A stretch of DNA of 64,000 nt. It comes from Aureococcus anophagefferens (taxonomy: Eukaryota > Sar > Pelagophyceae > Pelagomonadales > Pelagomonadaceae). A program made the translations under genes and the position numbers. Numbering within the stretch: position 1 is the first letter of the stretch; each line of letters begins with the position of its first letter. The stretch lies in contig NW_008705572.1 of assembly GCF_000186865.1 (NCBI RefSeq), positions 641,384-705,383 of the forward strand, written 5' to 3'. This document shows positions 9,041 through 17,900 of this stretch, piece after piece. Below the pieces are notes generated by a model that worked only from the letters and a program-made list of their open reading frames with translations, was not told where the DNA came from and searched no databases.

Positions 9041-11278
9041 CTATGACCCGGCCGCGCCGCGCGTCGCCTTCATGGTCGAGTGGGTCGTGTCGAGCTTGCG
9101 GCGCTGGAGCGGGTTGAGGTGCGGCGCGAGCGCGGTCCGCGCGGTCTTCAGGCCCCGGAGGATCGCGTCGTCGCGCGCCTCGCGGTGCGCGTCCGCGAGC
9201 GCCATGAGCACGTCGAAGGCCCGCGACGCGAAGGGCGCGTCGGCGAGCTCGAGCGCCGCCGGCGCGTCGACGCGCCGGTCTTCCGCCGCGCGGCGCTTCT
9301 TCGGGTGCGCGGCGAGCGCCTCGAGGATCGCGTTCATGCGCCGCGCGACGGCGGGCACGTCGCCGGCGGCGCACGTGAGGTTCCGCAGGTCAGGCCGCGC
9401 CGCGTCGCCGAGCAGCACGTTGTAGGGCCCCACGGCGGACCAGAGCGCGAGCTCGCCGACGAGCTGGTGCGGGAACCGCGGCAGCTTCTCGAGGACCGCG
9501 TCGAAGAGGTCGACGTAGTGCGCCCGCAGCTCCTTCTTGTGCAGCACCTCGCTCCGCCCGCCGTTGAGGGCCACGGCGAGGGCATCTCTCAAAGCGCCGG
9601 CGTCGCCGAGCTTCGCCGCGGCGTCGCGCGCCTTGTCCGCGGCCGTGCGCCCCGCCGGCTCGAAGCTCGCCTTCCGCAGGAGCTTCGCGAGCACGCCCGC
9701 CGCGCGGCCGAAGCGCTTCTCGGACCGCAGGTGCGGCAAGAGGCGCGCGAGCGTCGCCGCGACCGTGGACTCCCGGGGCGCGTCGCCCGCGGGCGCCGCC
9801 TGGCGCGGCTCCGCGCCGTCGCCCTTTGGTCGCGGGCTCGCGGGCGGGCTCTTGAGGAGCTTGCCGCGCCAGCGCGCGACGACGGCGTCCATCTCCTCGG
9901 CCTCGGCGGCCCTCTTGCCCGCGAAGCCCGCCGCCTCCGCGGGCCCGGCGCCGACGGCGCGCGCGTAGCCGAGGCCCTCGAACTCCCAGCACTCCGCGAG
10001 GGCCTCGGCGAAGCGCAGCTTCTTCTCGCTCGGCGCCGACGACGCGTCGGAGAGGCTCCGCTTCTTCTTGAGCGACGACCGGGGCGCCGCGGCGTCGGCG
10101 CGGTAGTCGCGGCGCGGCGTCGGCGCCGGCGTCGACGACCGCCGCGCCGCCGCGTCGAGGTCGCGCCGCAGCTTCGCGAGCGACTCCGAGAGCTGCGACT
10201 CCAGGGACGCGTGCGCGACCTCGAGCGTCGCGAGCGTCGGCGCCGACGCCCACTCGCGCCAGCAGCCCGGCGCCTCCGGGCCCAGCAGCTCCAGCAGCGC
10301 GTCGTAGTCGGGCGCCTCCGCGAACCCCAGACGCCGCGTCGCCGCGAGGAATCTGCCGACGCGCGGGCAGTCGGCGCAGAGCTCGTCGGGCGGGAGCCGC
10401 GTCTTCGCGCGGTGGATGTCGACGTCGGGGTAGGGGTACTCGGCCGTGGGCTTCGAGGGCAGCCGCGACCAGGGCAGCGCGCCCCTCCTGCAGTAGAGCG
10501 CGACGTAGGCCACGGCCTCCAAGTCGCACCGCCGGCTCCGGCTCGCGAGCTTCGCGTCGCCGTGGGCCTCGATGGCCCGGTGCGCGTGGACGCTCAGGTA
10601 CTTGACGGAGCCGTGGACGCGCCGCGACGCCGCGGGCTGTCGGTCCGCGAGATCGACGTGCGCGCCCTCGTCGCCGCGGAAGCCGTGCGCGAGCCCGAAG
10701 TCGACGAGGAAGAGCTCGCAGTCGTCGCGCGGGAGCGCCGGCGCCGCGGCGACGCAGACGTTCTGGGGCTTGACGTCGCGGTGCGCGTGGCCCGTGCGCT
10801 CGTGGAGCTCGCGGAGCGCGACGACCAAGCGCCGCGCGACGCCGCGCGCGGCGTCGTCGCTCAGCGGGCCCCGCGCGGCGACGACGTCCGCGAGGTTCGG
10901 CCCGAGGCGCTCCATGCAGAGCACGTTGACGTCGTGGACCGCGTCGGCGTCGCCGGCCGGCGCGCCCTGGCGCGCCACCGCGCCCGCGAACGCGCCCGTG
11001 TCGTACGCGCACCGCGCGACGCCGACGCCCGGCGGCAGCGGCGCCGACGCGCGCGACGCCTCGAGGCGCCGGTAGACGGCGACCTCGCGCTGCATCTGCT
11101 TCTTCGGCGCGGCGCAGGCCTCGATCTTCAGGACCGCGTCGACCCAGGACCCGTCGCGCTGCAGCCAGCGGCCGTAGTGCACGACGCCCGTCGCGCCGCG
11201 CCGCAGCAGGCGGCCGACCTCGTACTTGCCCGCGATGATGCAGGGTTTGTCGTCGTTTTTGGCATCGGCGGCCTGCAT
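9041..11278 (-). CDS. CK1-like protein kinase with long C-terminal extension
   Basis: 745 residues. Residues about 15-330 are a casein-kinase-1-type domain: catalytic Lys51 (DAVLKIEA), HRDVKPQN at 166-173 and DFG at 193-195. The CK1 signature follows as SVKYLSVHAH, then RRCDLEAVAYVALYCRRGAL with PWSRL. CK1 kinases phosphorylate acidic or primed Ser/Thr sites. The extension (330-745) has a short coiled-coil stretch, a basic Ser-rich patch (SSLKKKRSLSD), a KKLRFAEA segment resembling a PP1-docking RVxF motif, and an alpha-helical C-terminal third ending LKTARTALAPHLNPLQRRKL. No family is recognised for the extension. It is convergent with the AGC kinase, 38 bp between stops. Confidence 0.85.
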   Translation of the reverse strand: MQAADAKNDDKPCIIAGKYEVGRLLRRGATGVVHYGRWLQRDGSWVDAVLKIEACAAPKKQMQREVAVYRRLEASRASAPLPPGVGVARCAYDTGAFAGAVARQGAPAGDADAVHDVNVLCMERLGPNLADVVAARGPLSDDAARGVARRLVVALRELHERTGHAHRDVKPQNVCVAAAPALPRDDCELFLVDFGLAHGFRGDEGAHVDLADRQPAASRRVHGSVKYLSVHAHRAIEAHGDAKLASRSRRCDLEAVAYVALYCRRGALPWSRLPSKPTAEYPYPDVDIHRAKTRLPPDELCADCPRVGRFLAATRRLGFAEAPDYDALLELLGPEAPGCWREWASAPTLATLEVAHASLESQLSESLAKLRRDLDAAARRSSTPAPTPRRDYRADAAAPRSSLKKKRSLSDASSAPSEKKLRFAEALAECWEFEGLGYARAVGAGPAEAAGFAGKRAAEAEEMDAVVARWRGKLLKSPPASPRPKGDGAEPRQAAPAGDAPRESTVAATLARLLPHLRSEKRFGRAAGVLAKLLRKASFEPAGRTAADKARDAAAKLGDAGALRDALAVALNGGRSEVLHKKELRAHYVDLFDAVLEKLPRFPHQLVGELALWSAVGPYNVLLGDAARPDLRNLTCAAGDVPAVARRMNAILEALAAHPKKRRAAEDRRVDAPAALELADAPFASRAFDVLMALADAHREARDDAILRGLKTARTALAPHLNPLQRRKLDTTHSTMKATRGAAGS

Positions 11279-11460
11279 CGTTTTTCACCACTGCTGGACC
11301 CGGCCTTTTACGCGCTCATTGCGCGCCAAGACCAGGTCGACCTTGCGGCAAAATTGCACAAGCACCGGCTTTGCCACAAATCGCAAGAGATCTCAGGCCA
11401 GCCGTCCAGCACTGCCGCCGTGCCGAACAGCCGTGCAGCAACGCAGCAGCAGCGACGACC

Positions 11461-12749
11461 ATGAAGTTCACGGACGCCGTGGGCGAGGCCTGGGAACAGC
11501 TCAAGGACGACAAGAGCGACGTGACCTACGTGTTGGTGGGCTACGACGACAAGAAGACCATCGGGCTCAAGAGCAAGGGCCCCGGCGGCCGCAAGGCGTG
11601 CCTGGCCCTCTGCGGTAGCGACAGCGACATCGTCTTTGGCGGCTTCCGCGTGACGGCCGTCGACGACCGGTCGAACACGACGAGCCGGCGGACGAAGTTC
11701 GTCTTCTTCCACTACCAGGCGCCGAACGCGCCGATCAGGGCAGGAAAAGGGTGATTCAACGTCGCTTCAACGTGAGTGTTCCGCGCGCGCGCGTTTCGGA
11801 AACAGCACCTACGCTTCGAGAGCGCTCCGAGAGATGATCGCTCGTCCAAAAATCAGCCGAAACGAGCGGAAAACGACCGAGATAGGAGCCTTTGAAATTG
11901 AGAATTTCGCACCCTTTTCCTGCCCAGGCGCCGATGATGGCCAAGGCCAAGGCCGGCAGCCACCGCGCGGAGTGCGAGCGCGTCATGTCCGGCTCGCACG
12001 TCCAGTTCCAGGTCGACGGCCTCCACGAGCTCTCCGAGGCCGAGATCGTCGCCAAGCTCCGGCGCTGCGGCGGCGCGCACCAGCCCACGGGCTTCGACTT
12101 CGGCGAGGGCGACGTCGGCGAGGGCAGCGCCGAGGCCGCGCCCGAGGCCGCGCCGGCCATGAACGCCCGCGACTTCGCCCAGGACAACGTCAAGGCGCCC
12201 CTCGACGCGGCCGCGGAGCACGCGGCGCGCGCGAAGGAGTACCAGACGGCGAACGTGCTCAACTCCAGCGCGAACGCCGCCGCCAAGGCCGCCGCCGCGC
12301 CGGCCGCGACGCCGCCGCCGCCGCCGACGGCCGCCATGGCCGCCGCGACCATCGCCGCGCCCGCGGCGCCGCCGGCCGCGGCCGCGGCCGCGGCGCCGCC
12401 GGGCGGCGACGGCGTCGTGCTGCTCGTGACGTCCATGCCGTCGACGTCCGTCATCGACGGCGCGCAGAACTTCCTGCGCAACATCTTTCGCGGCAAGAAG
12501 ATCCCCGTGGAGGAAATCGACGGCTTGAAGCCCGAGAACAAGGAGGCGCGGTCGGAGCTCTTCGCGTGCAGCGGCCTCCGCGGCCAGTACCCGCAGGTCT
12601 TCACGCGCGCCGGGGGGGCGTTGGCCTTCGTCGGCGACTTCGAGAAGATCCAGTCCCTCAACGACTGCGAGGACCTCCCCGCGGACGTCCTCGCCGCGAA
12701 CCCGGCCATCGAGACGTTCTCCGCCGTCTTCAAGGCCTACATGGGCTAG
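11461..12749 (+). CDS. coactosin-like ADF-H domain fused to an SH3BGR/glutaredoxin-like domain
   Basis: Two exons, 11461-11727 and 11928-12749, giving 362 residues. The intron is an introner element. Residues 1 to about 140 are an ADF-homology domain of the coactosin type (MKFTDAVGEAWEQLKDDKSD, then RRTKFVFFHYQAPNAP, GSHVQFQVDGLHELSEAEIV), expected to bind actin filaments. A helical, Ala-rich linker follows. Residues about 247-355 resemble SH3BGR-like thioredoxin-fold proteins (GDGVVLLVTSMPSTSVIDGA, GLRGQYPQVFTRAGGALAFV). Excision of the intron rebuilds ...YQAPN-APMMAKA... exactly; without it translation stops nine codons past the junction. I know of no standard family with this domain order, so the fusion deserves transcript support. 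Confidence 0.8.
11736..11927 (+). mobile_element. introner element copy 1 (192 bp), acting as intron in sense orientation
   Basis: Perfect 16-bp terminal inverted repeats GGGCAGGAAAAGGGTG (11738-11753) and CACCCTTTTCCTGCCC (11910-11925), flanked by an 8-bp target duplication GCGCCGAT at 11728-11735 and 11928-11935. The predicted intron is 11728-11927: its 5' GC comes from the left duplication and its 3' AG from the element end. The interior, starting GATTCAACGTCGCTTCAACG, is shared with three other copies in the window. It is far more AT-rich than the exons, has no coding capacity and is therefore non-autonomous. Confidence 0.93.
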
Positions 12750-13223
12750 GCGGGGGGGGGCGCGTCGCTTCGCTAGTCACACATTGCATGCTACGGCTGT
12801 GTCAATTGCGCTTCGCGGGGGCAGCACTTGGGGCTTGTGCGCGCTTACGAGGCGTCTTGCGATCTCGAGGCGCCGCGGCGTGTTTTTGCTCCGACGACGT
12901 CGGCGCCGGGAGGCGGCGGAGGCGATTTTAACTTCCTCAAATTCCGCCTTGCCCCGCCTGCCACAGGCGTTCAGGCCCCCACCACCCCGCTGGACCCAGG
13001 TGGGATGAAGATGGTGAGGCCGATCATGAGGACCGGGTCGATGCCCGGCGCGATGGTCACGTCGTAAACGTGCTCGCGAACGTAATATACAGGTGGCCCG
13101 ATGCTCGGCGAGCAGAGGCGACTTCAAGATGCACGGCACGGCGCACCGAGCGACGCATGCCGTGTGCCGCCTCACTCGCAGCGCCCCCCCTCCACCCGGT
13201 AGACCCCGACGAGACGCGCAGCG
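12750..13223. other. intergenic region between convergent genes, with a possible gene remnant
   Basis: 474 bp between the stops of the coactosin fusion and the VOC-like gene. Apart from the short minus-strand coding-like segment at 12971-13075, no feature is seen. Confidence 0.5.
12971..13075 (-). pseudogene. short coding remnant or unassigned terminal exon
   Basis: Minus-strand codons read REHVYDVTIAPGIDPVLMIG, then LTIFIPPGSSGVVGA and a stop. The central part has pure G/C third positions and a natural hydrophobic pattern. The D-V-x-I-A-P-G-x-D-P-x-L-M pattern is loosely reminiscent of the end of LURP-one/tubby-like domains. There is no start codon or convincing upstream exon, so it may be a fragment of a lost gene. 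The family hint is weak. Confidence 0.3.
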
Positions 13224-14797
13224 TTAGGTCGGGTGGCAGAACTCGAACTTGGGGACGTCGGTGAGGCAGGACGCGTCGAAGCGGCCGTGGAGCTCGACGC
13301 CGAGGCCGCCGAAGCCCGCGGTCCAGACGGAGCCGTAGCTCGCGTCGGACCCGTCGCTGTCCGTCTCGCGGTGGGGCATGTAGGGGACGTCCGCGGCGTC
13401 GAGGAGGGGCGCGAACTCGTCGAGGGCGTCGGCGTCGTCGACCGCGAGCCCGACGTGCGAATCGAGGTACGCGTCCCATCCCGCGCCCTCGCCCATGAGC
13501 TTGCCGTGCGCCTCCTTGACGTAGGTCTCGTAGGCCGCGACGCCGCGCGGTCCCGGCCGCGCGCCGGCGTTGCGCACGGCGACGATCTCGACGAGGGAGC
13601 CGTTGGCCGCGCCGTACGCGGCCGCGCCGGGCACCTGGGCAGCAAAAGGGTGATTCAACGTCGCTTCAACGCGAGCGTTCCGCGCGCGCGCGTTCCAAAC
13701 AAAACATCCACGCTTCAAGACCGTTCCGAGAGATGATCGCTCGTCCAAGAATTAGCCAAAACGAGTGAAAAATGGCCGAGATATGAGCCTTTGAAGTTGG
13801 GAATTTCGCTCTCTTTTGCTGCCCCGCCGGGCACCTCGACGGCGCGGTAGCCGCAGTTCCGCTGCGCGCCGCCTTTGACGTCGAGGTCGAGCCGCGCCGT
13901 CGCGACGAAGGCGTCGAGCTCCTCGGGCCGCGTCGCGGGCACGGACACGCGCACGAGCTGCATGGGGTAGCGCGCGGAGCCCTGGGCCTCGTCGCCCGCG
14001 GTACTCGTGAGCCACCGCGTCATGTCGGCCGTGGAAAAGTGGAGGCGCGACGCGACGGCGCACTCGTCGGCGCCGAAGGGCGCGTAGTCGAAGCCGTAGA
14101 AGCGGTCCTCCTTCAGGGACCGCCGCGCGAGCGACGAATAATCGGAGTGGACCTCGAGCACGCCGCCCGTCCGCTCGTCGACGACGTAGGCCGCGTAGGT
14201 CGTCACGTTGTCCTGCGGGTTGGCGTAGGTGCGCTGCAGGTAGGGCACGCCGTAGCGGTCGAAGGCCTGGGTGAACTTGGCCAGGTCCTTGACCCAGAAC
14301 GCGAGCGAGAGGTGCATCCACGCGTCCCAGCCCTCCCAGGTCGCGCCGCCGAGCACGCCGTGCGCCTCCACCCAGGACGCGACCCAGTCGTCGACGGCGA
14401 GCGGGCCGCTCAGCGCCTTGGCGGTGCGCACGGAGTGGATCTGGTACGCGAGCGGCGTCCACGTGCACCGGGACGCGCAGACGTGGCCGGACGACCACGT
14501 GCCGTCGTCCGGCGACCGCTTCGACGCGTCGAGCGTGAAGTTCGCGGCGGAGGCCGACTCGTCGAAGAGCTCGTTGATGAAGGCGCACTCGCCCGACGGG
14601 CTCGTCGAGAAGCTCGTGCGCTTGTAGTAGGACACCTTGTACCGCTTCGTCGTCGCCGGCTTGCACGTCGACGTCGCGGCCAGCGACGCCGCGAGCGGCG
14701 CCGCGCCGCGCTGGTGCCGCAGGGCGCCCAGGATCGCGAAGGCGATGGCAGAGGCCGCGACGGGCGCCCATCGTCTCCGGTGGGGCTGCCCCATCAT
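13224..14797 (-). CDS. secretory VOC/glyoxalase-fold-like protein, interrupted by an introner
   Basis: Exons 13835-14797 and 13224-13634 (minus strand) give 457 residues. An N-terminal hydrophobic segment (about 12-25, APVAASAIAFAILGAL) suggests a signal anchor. Two stretches look like halves of a vicinal-oxygen-chelate fold: HLSLAFWVKDLAKFTQAFDR with YGVPYLQRTY, and near the C-terminus SHVGLAVDDADALDEFAPLL with DAADVPYMPH. Paired Cys residues fit an oxidising compartment. Metal ligands cannot be assigned, so activity is unknown. Intron 13635-13834 starts with GT from the target duplication; the join restores ...AVE-VPGAAAYG... in frame. Confidence 0.72.
13635..13826 (+). mobile_element. introner element copy 2 (192 bp), spliced in antisense orientation
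   Basis: Ends GGGCAGCAAAAG (from 13637) and CTTTTGCTGCCC (to 13824), with an 8-bp target duplication CCGGGCAC at 13627-13634 and 13827-13834. The host gene is on the minus strand while the element interior reads on plus. On the gene strand the duplication reads GTGCCCGG, providing the 5' GT, and the element end provides ...CTGCCCAG. The intron is 13635-13834, 200 nt. Confidence 0.93.
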
Positions 14798-14945
14798 CGT
14801 CGGTGAAAATCGTCACGCTCGGCTTCACTCACTTTCTAATAACTTCAGCTTAGGCCGCCCCGCCTCAAGTCCCGCCTCATGTGACCGACCGGCCTGGGCC
14901 AGTTCCCCTCGGCTTCACCGCGGCCACGACGGACCTCAAAACACA

Positions 14946-17900
14946 TTACAGGTCGTTCACATGCGCGTCCGAGTCGGGCTCCTGGCTCGCGCGCCGGTCC
15001 GGCGACTTGGGGCTCGAGGACCCCGCGGCCTTGACGGACTCGGTGCCCGTCATCGCCGCGTTCTGGAAGCGGATGCCGCGGCCGCGCTGCCGCGCGGGCG
15101 AGCCCGTCGGCGACGCGTCGGGCGACGCGCCGTCGCCGTCGGGCGGCGGCGGCGGCGGCGGCGCGTCGCCGCGCTTCGCGGCGCCGCCGAAGAGGGACCG
15201 GAAGGTGCCGCGGGCGCCGGGCGTCGGCGCGGACCTGGACGCGGCCAGCTCGCCGATTGGCGCCGGCGACGGCGACCGCGACTTGGCGCTCGCGGGCCGC
15301 GACCGGCCGCTGCCCGGCCGCGGGAGGAAGGAGAGGCGGCTCCTGCGGGGCGTGGGCTCGCCGTCGCTCTCGGGCGCGTCGGGCGTCTTCGGCCGGCGGC
15401 TCGACGCGAACGGCGACGTCGGCCGGAACTTGGCGAAGGGCGACGACGGCAGCGCGAAGCGGCCGCTGCCCTTGCCGAAGGCCGGCGGCGCGGACTGGGA
15501 CTCGGGCAGGGGCGTCGCCGACGACGGCAGGGGCGCCGTCGCGCCGAGCATCTCGAGCGACGTGCGCCGCGCGCGCGGCGCGGGCGCGGTCTGCGACATG
15601 CGGCGGTCGCCGAGGAGCAGCGCGCCGTCGGACTGGGCCTTGCCGAGCAGGGGCAGCACGGAGCTCCGGCGCCGGCTCGGCGCGGGCGCGCCGAGGTCGC
15701 TCTCCTCCTCGAACATCTTGCCGATCTTCCCGGAGGACCGGCCGAAGATCGACGACCGCCGCGGCGCGGTGCCGCCGAGCTGCTGGAGCCGGCGCCCCGC
15801 GGCCGTGTTCGCGCCCTTCTCGAAGCCCGAGGTGATCGCGAGGGCCGCGGCCTTGGCGCGGCTCTCGAGAAGCGCCTCCTCGCGCTTCTCGCGCTTCTTC
15901 GCGGCCTCGGCCTCGCGCTGCTCGCGCGCCTTGATCCGCGCGGCGCGCTTCGGGTTCACCATCTCCAGGAGCTTGAACTGCTCCGCGTCGAAGGTCGTCA
16001 CGAAGGACATGTGGCGCTGCATCTTCCGGAGCTTCGCCGCCTCCTTGCGCGCCTGCTTCTCGCTCAGGTTCTTGGCCCGGGCCTTGGCCTCCTTCTCCTT
16101 CTGCGCGTGGATGACGAGCGCGGCTAAATTGTCGCGGATCTCCTGGGGCGACGGCGGCGGGAACGGGCCCGCGAGCTCGACGCCGACGCCAAGAACGTGG
16201 AGCGCGCCCGCGTCGGCGTCGTCGTAGGGCCCCGCCCTGTGCCACAGGTCCTCGAGCGGCGAGTCGTCGACGGCGTCGTCGTCGCCGCCCGGCGTGTCGG
16301 CCGCGGCGGACGCGTCGTCGTCCTCCCGCTCGTCGTCGCTGCTGCTCGACGACGAGCTCGAGTCGCTGTCCGCGTCCTCGTCGCGCATGGCGCTGAAGCG
16401 CCGGTTCAGCGCGTCGAGCCGCGACCGGCCCCGGTCGGAGACGCACGCGTAGCACGCGACGCACTTGGCGTGGTTGCCGTCGCGGCGGTCCGACTCGCGC
16501 TCGTCGGGCGGCTCGCCGACCTCCTCGAGCATGACGAGCTCGTTGGCCAGCAAAATGCAGAGCACGAGCATCGCGTTTTCGTGGCGGTCGGACCGGATGT
16601 CGGGCCGCGGCGGGCCGGGCACGCCGCGCGCCGCCTCGGCGCGGCCGCTGAAGCGGTCGCGCCGGAAGCCCTCGAGGGACTTGGCGATGGCCTCGAGGCG
16701 CGCCTCGATCGCGTGCTTCCGCTCCTCGCTGTTCGGGTCCTCGGCCGATAGCTTCGCGGCCTCCGCGGACAGGAGCTCCATGCGCCGCGACCGGTCCAGG
16801 TCCGCCTTGGCGAAGCCCGACGCGACCTTGGCGAACTCGGCGTCCCACGAGTCGACGCGGGCGAGGTACTCGCCCCAGAGCGCGCGCGTCGCCGCGACGT
16901 CCGCGGCGAGCGCGTCGCCGACCGCGCGCTCCGCGAGCCGCGCGGCCTGCTTCGCGCGCTTCGCCGCGTCCTCGAGCTGGAGCGTGCTCTTGGACGCGCG
17001 GCCCCGGATGGACACGAGCGCCGCGGCGTTGCCGACGGCGAGCGCGTGCGCGAGCGACGCGGGCCCCCGGCGCTCGGACCGGAGCGTCGCGAGGCGCTCG
17101 AACTGCTCCTCGGCCTCGAGGCGCTTGCGGTCCGCCGTCGAGTCCGCCGGGCCGAACTTGGCCGCCGCGCGCAGCGCCGCCTTGCAGCACTTGGCGCCCT
17201 TGCCGTAGAGCGTCGCCTCCTCGACGAGGTGCGCGCGCGCGCGGCGCCGGTTCGCGGCCATCGCGCCCTGCGCGGCGGCCTCGGCCTCCCGGGCGATCCT
17301 GGCCTTCTCCGCCTCGTTCTTCCGGTGCGCCTCGTGGATGCGCTCCACGGCGTTGGCGTGCGTGCCGTCCTCGTGCGCCGCGAGCGCCGCGGGCTCGCCG
17401 CGGCCCTCGGGGCACGCGCGCGCGCACGGCACCGCGTCGAGGAAGCCCTCGAACTCGCCGCGCAGGGTCACGGTGCCCGTGCCCGCGCCCAAGCCGCAGG
17501 CGCCCCGGCACAGGTCCCGGCAGCCGTCGTAGGCCCGCACGAGCCGCGCGAGGCCCAGGAACGCGCGGCGCTCGAGCGCGCGCGTCCGCACCTCGAGCTC
17601 GCGCGCGCGCGCGGCCTTGCGCTGCTCGAAGGCCGTGCGGTGCCGCCGCGGCAGCGACTTCTTCGCCAGGTGGCCGTCCAAGACCTCGATCTCCTCGCGC
17701 AGGAACGCCGCGCGCGCGGTCGCGCCCGCGCCGACGAGCGCCGCGGACCCGGGCTCCTCGAACTCTTCGTAGGCCGCCTCGGCCTCGAGCTCCTCGGGCG
17801 TCGCCTTGGACGGGTCCAGGGGCCCGCGCTTCAGCGATTCGCCCTCGTCGCCGAGGCCGTAGTCGCCCTCCATGACCTCGTGCTCCTCGATCTCGCGGTC

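Noticed and set aside
9080..11464. 794-codon plus-strand ORF opposite the CK1-like kinase
   Set aside because: No domain and shadow composition; the minus strand carries complete kinase motifs.
11740..11927. Alternative introner splicing using the GC inside GGGCAG, leaving 4 extra codons
   Set aside because: It also keeps frame (8-bp duplication plus 4 bases), but exact removal using the GY of the duplication restores the undisrupted protein in all four genes and is simpler; RNA data could still show both.
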